Position numbers and translations under genes: made by a program. Positions 25,049 to 33,713 of a stretch of DNA of 64,000 nucleotides are shown here, one piece after another. Positions within the stretch are counted from its first letter, which is position 1, and the number at the start of each line of letters is the position of its first letter. The notes beneath the pieces are model-generated. The model was not told where the DNA came from, made no database searches, and worked only from the letters and a program-made list of their open reading frames with translations. The stretch is from positions 120,314-184,313 of the forward strand of contig JAKSIK010000001.1 in NCBI GenBank assembly GCA_024398835.1, read 5' to 3'. The DNA is from Fibrobacter sp. GTDB taxonomy: Bacteria; Fibrobacterota; Fibrobacteria; Fibrobacterales; Fibrobacteraceae.

Positions 25049-25080
25049 AACGACCTCTAGGATTCCTAGGGGTTGTTTTA
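25049..25080 (+). terminator. Terminator after the 22-codon frame
   Basis: AACGACCTCTAG pairs with CTAGGGGTTGTT (12 bp, two G-U pairs) around GATTC, followed by a run of T on the plus strand. No U-run is present in the minus direction, so it serves the small plus-strand unit. Confidence 0.8.
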
Positions 25081-27237
25081 TTTTGTGGCGGGAAGCAGAA
25101 ATTCGTCAATTCCACTGGCGTACAGGTTGTCGAACTTGGCGGAGTTATACACCGACACGTGGGAACCGATGGTGTTTTTTACGGCATGGAAATACAAGTC
25201 ACTCATGTGCACGGTAGTCAGTTCAGAGTTGGGCTGAATTTTGTTGATTTCGGTCATCAGGTTTCGTGTAAAGCTATTAGTCATGTAGGTGCCCATGTAT
25301 TCGTTGTACAAATCAGCCTTGGACTTCTCAAACTCGTTTGCTGCCGAAATACACATGGTTCCCCAGGCTTCCACTTTGTCGAATGCGGAACAGACGCTCC
25401 CGCTAAAGCAGGTTTCCACAAGCCAAAGCATTTTGCGATATTTCTTTTGTGTCGACATCTTTTGAAGCATTTCTTCCATTTCACTATAGGAGAATCCCTC
25501 GTCTAGGGAATCTGCCCCCCAGATAAATCTTCCGATTGAACCATGTCCGCTCCAGAAAACCAGGATGTTTGTGGTGCTGTCGGCTTCAACAACTTTGTCC
25601 AACCCTTCTCTCTTTTCTCCCATTAAAATGGACGTTATATCTTCGGGGTGAATCTTGCTGGTTTTGTAATCAATCTTGACGCTTTTGTAGAGAGATATTT
25701 CTTCGTAATCCAGGAGCTCCCCTTTGTAAGGATTGCTGGGGTTGTTTACCAAGTCGTCATCCATGATAAGAATAATGTGGTCGTCTTTCATTCCTAGCGA
25801 TTTAAGTTTCTGGTAGAATTTTAAGACATCGGCCTGGTGTCTGTAGTTCTCCCATCCTGCGGAAGCCGCCACCAATAGGGCATAGTTGTCTTGAACATCG
25901 GGGTAATGGAAAACAGAGGTGGAATCGAATTGGCTACTGTAATTTTGGACAAGCCAGTTGATGGAGGATTTGGATTGGACAACGCGTTTAGACCCTTTGG
26001 ATGAAATGTATTCCAAGGGGACGAATTTTTTGTTAGAGACAATCCAGTGGGTATAGGTAGATCGATTGATAATGGAACCATCGCTGATGGAAAAGTTCAA
26101 GTTCCCCGATGCACCGCTGAGATTGAGTTCTTTATGCGCTAGGATGCTTTCAAATGCGCGGGCCATGGCGGCGGGTTCCCATGCGTAATATTCCTGGATG
26201 GTGGTATCTCCCGCAGTCTCGTTGGAAAATGCATCGTAGAAATACATGGTGGGATTGTCCCATAGGTGCAGCTTCGCGAAAGCAGATAAAAGCAAGGCGT
26301 CGTAGAGTTGGGCTTCTCCCGCAATCGGGAAGTCGCTGAATTTGGCTTGATAGGTTTTGTCAAAACCGCTTTCAGGATTTGCCCCGATGGCGAAACCCTC
26401 CAGCCCATCAATGCCGTCTAATTTCAGGAGGTTCGCTTCGTGAGCAGAACTGCTGAAAAGTGTTTTGGCGGTAGACTTTGTCTTCTGGCGAGCTTTTATG
26501 TAGAGGGCGACATCCTCGTATTTGTCCGGCACACAAATGACAAAGTCTTTTTCTTGAGAAAAGGCGGACTCCGCTACAGCCTCTATTTCTGCATCGCCCT
26601 CATAGATGTAAACGCCACCTACTTTTAGCCCCATTTCAGTAGCCTGAAAGGCAAACCAGTCGATGAATGTGCTGGTATAGAGCGTGTTCCCTGTCAGCAG
26701 CGATACCTGCTTTGCGCCAGAGGCAAGCGCCTCTTGTAATAGCATTTCGCTCTGGGTGATATCCGTTTCTGCAAGGCTAAAAAACCAGCGGTTTTTTCGA
26801 TACTTGCGGACGACTTCTGCCGTTGTCGCCATGGGTACAATCAAAGCCTTTTTGTATTGGGCGTTTGAACAATAAGAGGCAACAATGTCTACATCTTTGG
26901 AATAGTAGGGTCCGATGATTGCGGAGATTTCTTTTGTTCGGGAGGCCAGCGCTCGACCTAGGCTGTCCATGTCCGCTTTGTCTTCGTCAATCCATTCGAT
27001 GTCGAAAACGAAAGCGGTATCTAGGGCAGAAAGTGCAATGGCTTTTTCCAAATTATCCTGAAATAGATTTACCGTTCTTTCCCAATGGGTAGCCATCTCC
27101 TTATTCATGGGGAGGATTACAGCGACTTTGAGGGTGTCTACATTTTGGAAATGCTCGCTGGAGCCTGAACTGCTGTCATCGAAGAATGAACATGCGGTAA
27201 AGGCGAAGGCGAAAAGAAGGAGGAACACTTTCTTCAT
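25078..27237 (-). CDS. Lipoprotein fusion: type-1 periplasmic-binding domain plus legumain-like C13 peptidase
   Basis: 719 residues. Signal peptide MKKVFLLLFAFAFTACSFF with the acylated Cys16, then a DDSSSGSS linker. Residues ~35-420 look like a type-1 periplasmic-binding (LivK-like) domain: TLKVAVILPMNKEMATHW, SAIIGPYYSKDVDIVASYC, GAKQVSLLTGNTLY. Residues ~465-690 match peptidase family C13 (legumain/GPI8): NYALLVAASAGWENYRHQAD, the His motif NILVFWSGHGS (His565) and the Cys motif LWLVETCFSGS (Cys610); the 45-residue His-Cys spacing fits legumain. Both catalytic residues are present. The start overlaps the upstream lipoprotein stop (ATGA), so the two are coupled. I infer a ligand-responsive envelope protease; ligand and substrate are unknown. 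Confidence 0.75.
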   Translation of the reverse strand: MKKVFLLLFAFAFTACSFFDDSSSGSSEHFQNVDTLKVAVILPMNKEMATHWERTVNLFQDNLEKAIALSALDTAFVFDIEWIDEDKADMDSLGRALASRTKEISAIIGPYYSKDVDIVASYCSNAQYKKALIVPMATTAEVVRKYRKNRWFFSLAETDITQSEMLLQEALASGAKQVSLLTGNTLYTSTFIDWFAFQATEMGLKVGGVYIYEGDAEIEAVAESAFSQEKDFVICVPDKYEDVALYIKARQKTKSTAKTLFSSSAHEANLLKLDGIDGLEGFAIGANPESGFDKTYQAKFSDFPIAGEAQLYDALLLSAFAKLHLWDNPTMYFYDAFSNETAGDTTIQEYYAWEPAAMARAFESILAHKELNLSGASGNLNFSISDGSIINRSTYTHWIVSNKKFVPLEYISSKGSKRVVQSKSSINWLVQNYSSQFDSTSVFHYPDVQDNYALLVAASAGWENYRHQADVLKFYQKLKSLGMKDDHIILIMDDDLVNNPSNPYKGELLDYEEISLYKSVKIDYKTSKIHPEDITSILMGEKREGLDKVVEADSTTNILVFWSGHGSIGRFIWGADSLDEGFSYSEMEEMLQKMSTQKKYRKMLWLVETCFSGSVCSAFDKVEAWGTMCISAANEFEKSKADLYNEYMGTYMTNSFTRNLMTEINKIQPNSELTTVHMSDLYFHAVKNTIGSHVSVYNSAKFDNLYASGIDEFLLPATK

Positions 27238-28310
27238 TTTTCCTCCAGATACTTTTGTTCTGCCTTTATCGCTTGCTTGCGGAATTTCTCAAAATGAGGC
27301 GCCCATGAACTGTAATTTTCGGCAACTACAACATCTACGTATCTCGATTCCAATGTCTCTAATGTACGTTTAGGTTGACGCTTGTCTCGCACCCATTGGG
27401 ACATGAAATCCCCTACTAGGACATCCATCCGCTTTACGATGGAAAAGGCGATGTTGTCGCTCAAATACTGCTGGTCTGCATCCATACCGCAGGTGAGAAA
27501 TTTGACGTCGCTATCATCTTCCCGCAGATAGCGGAACATGTTGGTGTTGCTGCCACCGATAACGGGGAAGACAAACTCGATGCTGTCTGATACATAGGAA
27601 TAGGAAAGAAAGTAGGAAGCGTCAAAATCAAAGCCCTCATTTTCCTCTTTCCCCAAGTAAATGACTTGAGAATCTGCTTCAAAAGGCGCCCCCGTAGACT
27701 TATAGCCGTCAATGAAGCCTGTGATGGCGCTATTTACGGCTTTGGATTTTGGATTCGCGCCGAGCACCTTGACATCACGCTTTTTCATATCCGCTACGAC
27801 AGCCCCCGCCATGTAGCTTACGCCATAAAGGGAAATGTCGCGAATATAGACATCAAGGGAACCTGGGTATGTGTCCAGAAATAGGATTTCATTTTGTTCG
27901 TCCGGTTTCCATTGCGGATGCTTTTCAAACAAGTCTGCATATTCTCCTGCACCAAGCACCAACAGCCGGTGTTCATAGGGGCTGTTTTTGGATTCATTGA
28001 AAAATCGTTCAATGACTTCTCCTGCTGATTTGCTGTCGGGAGGGTTGAAATTCTCCAGCACATAGCCGAGACTATCTGCAGACGAGACGAAGCCTGAATA
28101 GATGTTGTCTTCAAAGCCGTCATCCCCAATTCCTGCTCCGGAGTAGACCACTAGCGCATAATGGTCTCCGCGGGTATAGCCCCCGATTTCGGGACTGTTG
28201 GAACTGCTATCTCCGCAAGCGCACAGAAATATTGAAAGCGCACAAACGAACCGCTTTATCAACCAATTTGCTGTGATTTTAGTCTCTTTTGGGGCTGTGG
28301 CTAGACGCAT
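27234..28310 (-). CDS. BMP/PnrA-like substrate-binding lipoprotein
   Basis: 358 residues from ATG 28310. A lipobox CACG follows the signal core FVCALSIFL, then DSSSNSPE. The body resembles the BMP (PnrA/Med) branch of type-1 binding proteins: GDHYALVVYSGAGIGDDGFEDN, HRLLVLGAGEYADLF, YGVSYMAGAVVADMKKRDVKVLGANPK and VFPVIGGSNTNMFRYL. BMP proteins bind nucleosides or sense ligands in the periplasm. No ABC permease or ATPase is nearby, so sensing is more likely than uptake. A TATATTG element lies right before the upstream ATG at 28331, which would place that codon at the transcript start; I therefore prefer ATG 28310. It is the first gene of a pair with the C13 fusion. Confidence 0.72.
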   Translation of the reverse strand: MRLATAPKETKITANWLIKRFVCALSIFLCACGDSSSNSPEIGGYTRGDHYALVVYSGAGIGDDGFEDNIYSGFVSSADSLGYVLENFNPPDSKSAGEVIERFFNESKNSPYEHRLLVLGAGEYADLFEKHPQWKPDEQNEILFLDTYPGSLDVYIRDISLYGVSYMAGAVVADMKKRDVKVLGANPKSKAVNSAITGFIDGYKSTGAPFEADSQVIYLGKEENEGFDFDASYFLSYSYVSDSIEFVFPVIGGSNTNMFRYLREDDSDVKFLTCGMDADQQYLSDNIAFSIVKRMDVLVGDFMSQWVRDKRQPKRTLETLESRYVDVVVAENYSSWAPHFEKFRKQAIKAEQKYLEEK

Positions 28311-28332
28311 TGAAAAAATACCTACTCCCATT

Positions 28333-28339
28333 CAATATA
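28333..28339 (-). promoter_or_regulatory. TATATTG promoter-like element of the BMP-like lipoprotein operon
   Basis: TATATTG on the minus strand, 22 nt before ATG 28310. GGGAGTAGG lies between and could serve as the ribosome site. Confidence 0.4.
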
Positions 28340-28415
28340 AAATAATGCCCGCCATCTTGCCATGGATTTCTAGAAAACCTAGATTTTTTTTCAGCCAAAT
28401 TAAAGAAGGTTAAAT

Positions 28416-30110
28416 ATGAAAAAACTTTTATTCTCCCTACCCATCCTGGCACTGGCCTTTTTTGCCGGTTGCTCGGATGACAGCTCCTCCTCCAATTCCG
28501 AGAATGAAAATGAACCTCTGATCACGCAGGCCACTCACGAAGATTCCATGAAGGTGGTGGTCTATCGCTATGACCAGTTCCTAGGGAAAAATGATGTGGA
28601 GATTACGGGTGAAGATACGACTCAGATTTCCGTAGACACGCTTTATGCGAAGGAAATTGATGAGGATTACCCCAGGACCGGAAACGTGGTTGTTGTTTGG
28701 GATGCCGTAAACAAGGCTCCGTATTACTTGCGTGTGCTTTCCACACAGAAGGATGGCGATCGCTTGCTCATCAATGTGGAATCGACGAACGTGTTCAGCG
28801 CCATCCCTGATGGAGATTTCAAGTTCTCTTCAGAAATTTTTTACGATCAGAGTAAGGCTGGTGACAACTCTGGAGAGTCTGGAGCAGTAGTGTTTTTTGA
28901 TGAAGCCAACAGCACTTACCATCCCATAGTGATTATCAATAGCCCTGATGAAGTATCTGACAACAATGCAAGCATTGGCCTTGGATTTGTTCCCATTTGT
29001 ATTATGTGCAATAACCCTATGGAAATCGTGGAGAAAAATGGGTTCCTGGATATACGTGAGGCGGTTGAGCAAAACGCGACGTTGCAGAAGACCCTCATCG
29101 ACTATGATTACGAATTTCATCCAGGCACCATCGCCATGCCTTTCCTTGGGAAAATCAAAGGCGACCAGCAGGGAACTTGGGGAAATCTTCTCAAGAGTAA
29201 CATTAAGGGAGCTTTCAAGGAAAGTTTCTCTGTTGTAAAAAACGAACTGATAAAGGGAAGTGCCCTCGATAACCAGGATGATGGAACCCTTGCAAATATT
29301 TATGTCAGGGTGGATACGCTCAAATTCAGAAACAAGGTGGACTTCAATCTGAACGTCTCTACTTCCTGGGGCATCCCCAATAAATTTGCCCTGTATACTA
29401 CATCATCCGGTGGCTTAGAAATTTCGAATTTTGGCCTTGGTGTGGGCGTAAACCAGATGGGTGAATTCTATTTGACTCATTTCCAGGGAAAGACTTTTGT
29501 GTTTACCGTTGGCTTTGTCCCTATCGCCATTACTGTCAAGCCGAATCTTGTTTTCAAGTACAACATCAATGCCTTCGCTATGATGAACGATAATTGGCAG
29601 TATAAGTCCGAAAGTAAGTCCAGGTCGGGACTTTCTTGGGAAAAGGGCAAGGGCGTCAAGCCGATTTCTGAGAAGATGATAGACACTTCCTATTCGAACC
29701 ATGACAAGTACGATAGCTTCGGTGAGTATTTCATGAGTAACAATATTGATGTGGCAATCGATGGCCAGGCATCTGCAGGGGTATACCTGCGCACGGCATT
29801 CCTGCTTTATGGCTTTGCAGGCCCCACATTTGGCCTAGGCTACCGCTTTGACATAGATGGTGAAATCAAGAGCGAAAAGCAGTTCAACAGCGATGGACAA
29901 TGGACGGGATATATCCCAGATGAAGGTCATCTCAAAATAGATGGCGGCTTCACATTTGAGGCTGGTGCCGAAGTCAGTCTCTTTGGTCATAAGTTATTTA
30001 GCCGAGCCTACGATGTGGCTGATTTCTGGAAGGTCAACTTCCTTGATTTCAAGATTCCTGAGGACCTTCCCGAGGGTTGGCAGCAGAAAATCGAAGAAAA
30101 TAAGAAATAA
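28416..30110 (+). CDS. Lipoprotein of unknown function
   Basis: 564 residues with signal MKKLLFSLPILALAFFAGC and an acidic/Ser linker (SDDSSSSNSENENE). The body is beta-rich: VVVVWDAVNKAPYYLRVLST near the start, a Cys pair in PICIMCNNP, and a late region (MNDNWQYKSESKSRSGLSW, AGPTFGLGYRFDIDGE, FEAGAEVSLFGHKLFSRAYD) that could be beta-barrel or jelly-roll like. I do not recognise a family. Cell-surface or periplasmic location is likely from the signal. It has its own terminator and is divergent from the BMP-like lipoprotein. Confidence 0.6.
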   Translation: MKKLLFSLPILALAFFAGCSDDSSSSNSENENEPLITQATHEDSMKVVVYRYDQFLGKNDVEITGEDTTQISVDTLYAKEIDEDYPRTGNVVVVWDAVNKAPYYLRVLSTQKDGDRLLINVESTNVFSAIPDGDFKFSSEIFYDQSKAGDNSGESGAVVFFDEANSTYHPIVIINSPDEVSDNNASIGLGFVPICIMCNNPMEIVEKNGFLDIREAVEQNATLQKTLIDYDYEFHPGTIAMPFLGKIKGDQQGTWGNLLKSNIKGAFKESFSVVKNELIKGSALDNQDDGTLANIYVRVDTLKFRNKVDFNLNVSTSWGIPNKFALYTTSSGGLEISNFGLGVGVNQMGEFYLTHFQGKTFVFTVGFVPIAITVKPNLVFKYNINAFAMMNDNWQYKSESKSRSGLSWEKGKGVKPISEKMIDTSYSNHDKYDSFGEYFMSNNIDVAIDGQASAGVYLRTAFLLYGFAGPTFGLGYRFDIDGEIKSEKQFNSDGQWTGYIPDEGHLKIDGGFTFEAGAEVSLFGHKLFSRAYDVADFWKVNFLDFKIPEDLPEGWQQKIEENKK

Positions 30111-30126
30111 GCTTATTGTAAAAAAG

Positions 30127-30155
30127 AAAGAGCTGCCCATAAGGCGGCTCTTTTC
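30127..30155 (+). terminator. Terminator after the 564-residue lipoprotein gene
   Basis: AAAGAGCTGCC / GGCGGCTCTTT, an 11-bp stem with one G-U pair, loop CATAA, then TTTTC. It lies between convergent genes and may act in both directions. Confidence 0.85.
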
Positions 30156-30174
30156 GTATGAAATCCCGAAAGGA

Positions 30175-32094
30175 TTAGTCTGCGTCGCTTACTAGCAAGT
30201 AGAGGTGCTCGTGCTTGGAAGGCGTACCATCGTTCCCGATGTCAAATTCAAGATTTTTATCCGCAGAAGGAGACAAGAGGTTTAGATGGATTCCTCCCTC
30301 GGGGCGAAGAGGATTGCCTATGTCTTCTTTGGCGGCAGATCCTGTAGGGGGCAGATTGGAGAATAATAAGTCGGCATCTCCATCGTCTGCGTTGTAATAG
30401 CCGTGCTCAAAAAAGTTAAAGGTGTTGATCCCATCTATGGATGACTTCTTTCCATTGAAAGAGACCTCCAATTTCCGGTTCATATTTTCTGCATAGATGG
30501 AACCTTTGGCTCCATAGGCTTCCATGAAGTGTTCCATCAAGTCTTTTTTCGTGACCTTTTCGCCTGTGACTTTCTCGATGGCCTTGATAATGGCATCCCA
30601 GCCATCGTAGGCGTTTGTGAGCATCTCGGAGAATAACTTCTGCCCGCCGTAGTTCTGGAGGAGGAATACGCCTACAGCTACGCCCATCGGGTACGAGTCT
30701 CTGTCGGGAGCGTATTCAAGCATGCCCACATTATCGTAGCCGAGAGCGAAATCCTGAAAACGGTAAGCGACGACGCCTTGATTGTTGGGCACGCCAATTT
30801 GCGGACCCATGAGGTGCTCGCAAATTTGGGCCAGCATTTCTTGAAATGCTGTATTCTCCGTATTAACGCCCTTCTCGATTTGCTGTCTTGAAAAATGGAT
30901 GGAGTGCATGAATTCGTGAGCCATTGTAAGATAGAACTGGTAGCTCATGCCTGTTTCGGGGTCAATTTCTGATTCAAAGACATACATGGGGTCGCTGTAA
31001 ATGGTCCTGTCAAGGATGTAAAGAAAACTGCCTTCGTTCGACTCTGCACCAATATCACTAGGAGAAGAATACCCGTAATGCTCATAACTGGGTAAGAAGT
31101 CAATGGGGTTTACATATCCAAGGGCTTCCTCTTCTGCTGAAACTGCGGCGAAGTCGTAGATGAGAATGTTGGTAAAATTAGTGAGGTTGTTGTACCTGGC
31201 AGCATCAACGGGGTCGGAAAGAATTTCGTTTTCTAAGTCTATCTTGGTAAGAATTTTCTTGGCTACGCCGCCAAACATTTCCGTTTCGCGGGCAAGAATG
31301 ACTTCAAATTTTTGGCGAATGATGTCGTAGTCTTCAGACTTTATCTTGGAATTAGTTTCAGATATAAACTTGTCTCCATCTGCATTCGTAAATGTCCATG
31401 GTTTGCCTGTTTTGGGGTCGTTGTCGGAACTGATGGACCAGATAATGACATTTTTGCCTACAGAACGGGCCGTGAATTCCACCTCCAGCCATGGGTCATC
31501 CTTGTAATTTGCGTCGGGGTGTGCAATCTTGGAGCCTGATTCTCCGTAATAGCGCGTGTTGGAAATTTTGAATACTCGCGTGGTCTTCCCGGGAATGATG
31601 TCATCCGCTGTCAATTGCTTCTGCGGCTCAGTAGGTACCGTGTATTCGTGAGAGGAGGCGCTTTCTTTCTTGAGGGAATTTGGGTTGCTTTTGGTGGCAA
31701 ACGGGTGCTTTAGACTTGCGCGGTCAGAATGATGACGGTCTTTTTTCTGGAGTGAGGCTTGCTTTTTAAGTCCCAAAAATTCCTCGGCGTCGCCTACAAT
31801 GTAAGAGAGGTCCTTTTGGGCAATACGTCCTTCAGATGGATCATACTCGTCACCCTTGGCTACATTCCCTCTGGTAAAAAAGATTTTCTTTCCTTCAGCT
31901 CCCGTGAATTTCACATGAGTTACGCCGGAATCCAGCGCATAGATGCGAGAGGAACCGTCGTAGGCAATCTCTTGAAAGTTTTCTGCACCCTCGGAAGAAG
32001 TACCGTTAGAGGAACTGTCGTCAGAACAGCCCGCAAAGAGGGCCACGGAGCACAGGGTTGGGAGAATGAATTTGTGGAGAATGGAGGGGGTCAT
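30175..32094 (-). CDS. HExxH metalloprotease-like lipoprotein
   Basis: 639 residues with a lipobox FAGC (Cys23) and the linker SDDSSSNGTSSEG. A gluzincin-like active site reads FYLTMAHEFMHSIHF, with HEFMH at 393-397, and Glu419 in NTAFQEMLAQICEHL is a likely third zinc ligand. The spacing and context resemble peptidase family M30 (hyicolysin), though the match is from memory of the motif. The N-terminal ~160 residues are low-complexity with many Lys/Ser, probably a linker or propeptide. As a lipoprotein it should act in the periplasm or on the surface. It forms a lone gene convergent with the 564-residue lipoprotein. Confidence 0.7.
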   Translation of the reverse strand: MTPSILHKFILPTLCSVALFAGCSDDSSSNGTSSEGAENFQEIAYDGSSRIYALDSGVTHVKFTGAEGKKIFFTRGNVAKGDEYDPSEGRIAQKDLSYIVGDAEEFLGLKKQASLQKKDRHHSDRASLKHPFATKSNPNSLKKESASSHEYTVPTEPQKQLTADDIIPGKTTRVFKISNTRYYGESGSKIAHPDANYKDDPWLEVEFTARSVGKNVIIWSISSDNDPKTGKPWTFTNADGDKFISETNSKIKSEDYDIIRQKFEVILARETEMFGGVAKKILTKIDLENEILSDPVDAARYNNLTNFTNILIYDFAAVSAEEEALGYVNPIDFLPSYEHYGYSSPSDIGAESNEGSFLYILDRTIYSDPMYVFESEIDPETGMSYQFYLTMAHEFMHSIHFSRQQIEKGVNTENTAFQEMLAQICEHLMGPQIGVPNNQGVVAYRFQDFALGYDNVGMLEYAPDRDSYPMGVAVGVFLLQNYGGQKLFSEMLTNAYDGWDAIIKAIEKVTGEKVTKKDLMEHFMEAYGAKGSIYAENMNRKLEVSFNGKKSSIDGINTFNFFEHGYYNADDGDADLLFSNLPPTGSAAKEDIGNPLRPEGGIHLNLLSPSADKNLEFDIGNDGTPSKHEHLYLLVSDAD

Positions 32095-32153
32095 ATTTAA
32101 TGATTGATTTTGTGGTTATACGGGTAAATTTTAGTTATGGCTGCGGCATCTGG

Positions 32154-33713
32154 TTATAACTGCGCGGCGGAGGTGAGTGCGAAACGGCCTGTGGCAGTTT
32201 CGCATTCGGCTCGAAGGTAGGCGAAGCCCGCGGTAGGAATCCGGAGATCGGCGGTTTCAGGAGCCGCCACCAGACTTTCTTTCAGGACTTCCTCGGCTTC
32301 GGCGAGTTTCCCGTTCATGAGGCGGCGACGGCCGTAGATGAGGATGTAGCGGAAGCCTCCGCCCATTTCCCTATTGCTGCGTGCATGGAAGGCGAGGGCT
32401 CCGTTTTCGCGTTCCCACCAGAGGGCTGGACCATCGGTGATAAAGCAGTTGTCGCCTAGGAAGGCCTTCTGGAGGCCTTCGCAAGAGAGCTCGGGCCCCA
32501 CGTAGATGGCGGTGCGGACTTTCCCGAAGACATGCTCCCGAGAATGACGCAGACTTACAAGAGGCAAAGCGACAGATGTTGTGTCATTGAGATCGCCGTG
32601 GGCGTCATTACCGGCGATAGGCAGGAGGTAATGTCCTTTCCCTAATTCTTCAATCCACCAGTCTCTCCCGAGGGTAAATCCTTCATCGCGGATTCCATTC
32701 CAGAATTGGATGCCGCGAATGCTGTGAGGCTTGTCCATCTGAAGATCTTCGGAATGCCAGTAGCCTCTGCGGAAGATGAACCGCTCCAGGGCGCTCATTT
32801 GCTGCCATGGATGGGCAGCAAAGCAAGGCGCAGTCGTCATGTCGAGAATCTGGTCGATGCGCCTTGTTGGCTTGTTGTCAAGCCAATAGCGCCCGCAATC
32901 GCCGAGACCGGGCAGATATCCTTCTGGCCCCAAAACTGTCATGTGGACGTTTTCTCCCTTGCTGTTTCCGGCAGAGACTTCCTCTCCGGCCAAAAGCAGC
33001 GGGCTTTTCGGAAGGTTTGCAATCTCTTCCTTCAACCTTTGAAATTTCGTGACGGGCGTTTCTGCTTCTTTCGTGTAATCTTCGTCCGCAAACGCAAAAT
33101 CGTAGGCGTGGTCCGTAAAGTTCACAAAGTCAAGTCCTACCGCTTTTGCCGCCTGCTGCATTACTTCGGGTGTTGCGCCGTATTCCACATGGTCGGAGGA
33201 GTAGTGCGTGTGGCAGTGCATTTCGCCGAAAGCGTAACCTTCGGGTTTTGGCAATTCTTCCGCCAAAACTTGAAAACGAAGTGGCGCTGGCTTTAATCCT
33301 GGGAGATTCCATCGGGCGAACCGCTTTTTCTTTCCATCACGACGGGCATAAATAATAGCTGTTGCTTTGTATGAACCCGCGGGAAGATCTCCCAATTCTA
33401 CACGATAAAATCCAAACGCTTCCTTCGCCTCGATGTCCAGTGTTTGGAAGATGGTTGCGACACTCTCGGTATTGGCGGCCTCAGTATTCTCGTCTGTGGT
33501 ACGAACCAATTCTACATCAATCTTTTCGAGGGTAATAGGAAAATGGTCTCCGTCGCGAACAACAATCCACAAAGCTGGTTTGGAACCTTTCACAAATTGG
33601 AAGGGAGCGTCTACAATGATTTCGGGCCATGGCCTGTATAGAAGTGACCATGGGAGTTTGAATTTGAAATGAGTCTCCGCGTAGTGGAGTTTTTCCCCTG
33701 GCAACCAACTCAT
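32154..33713 (-). CDS. PHP-domain metal-dependent hydrolase (CehA/McbA family)
   Basis: 519 residues. The central and C-terminal part is a PHP domain: GEMHCHTHYSSDHVEYG with the HxH metal motif, LDFVNFTDHAYDF, APCFAAHPWQQM and GNDAHGDLND, which supply the expected His/Asp ligands. Members of the CehA/McbA group hydrolyse phosphoesters or carbamates. The first ~165 residues are a beta-sandwich-like region with no known function. No signal peptide, so probably cytosolic. The start overlaps the stop of the upstream barrel gene (ATGA), making it third in an operon led by bamD. Confidence 0.8.
   Translation of the reverse strand: MSWLPGEKLHYAETHFKFKLPWSLLYRPWPEIIVDAPFQFVKGSKPALWIVVRDGDHFPITLEKIDVELVRTTDENTEAANTESVATIFQTLDIEAKEAFGFYRVELGDLPAGSYKATAIIYARRDGKKKRFARWNLPGLKPAPLRFQVLAEELPKPEGYAFGEMHCHTHYSSDHVEYGATPEVMQQAAKAVGLDFVNFTDHAYDFAFADEDYTKEAETPVTKFQRLKEEIANLPKSPLLLAGEEVSAGNSKGENVHMTVLGPEGYLPGLGDCGRYWLDNKPTRRIDQILDMTTAPCFAAHPWQQMSALERFIFRRGYWHSEDLQMDKPHSIRGIQFWNGIRDEGFTLGRDWWIEELGKGHYLLPIAGNDAHGDLNDTTSVALPLVSLRHSREHVFGKVRTAIYVGPELSCEGLQKAFLGDNCFITDGPALWWERENGALAFHARSNREMGGGFRYILIYGRRRLMNGKLAEAEEVLKESLVAAPETADLRIPTAGFAYLRAECETATGRFALTSAAQL

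Noticed and set aside
25049..25080. Bidirectional terminator also serving the C13 peptidase gene
   Set aside because: No U-run follows the hairpin on the minus strand, and the gene's stop lies within it.
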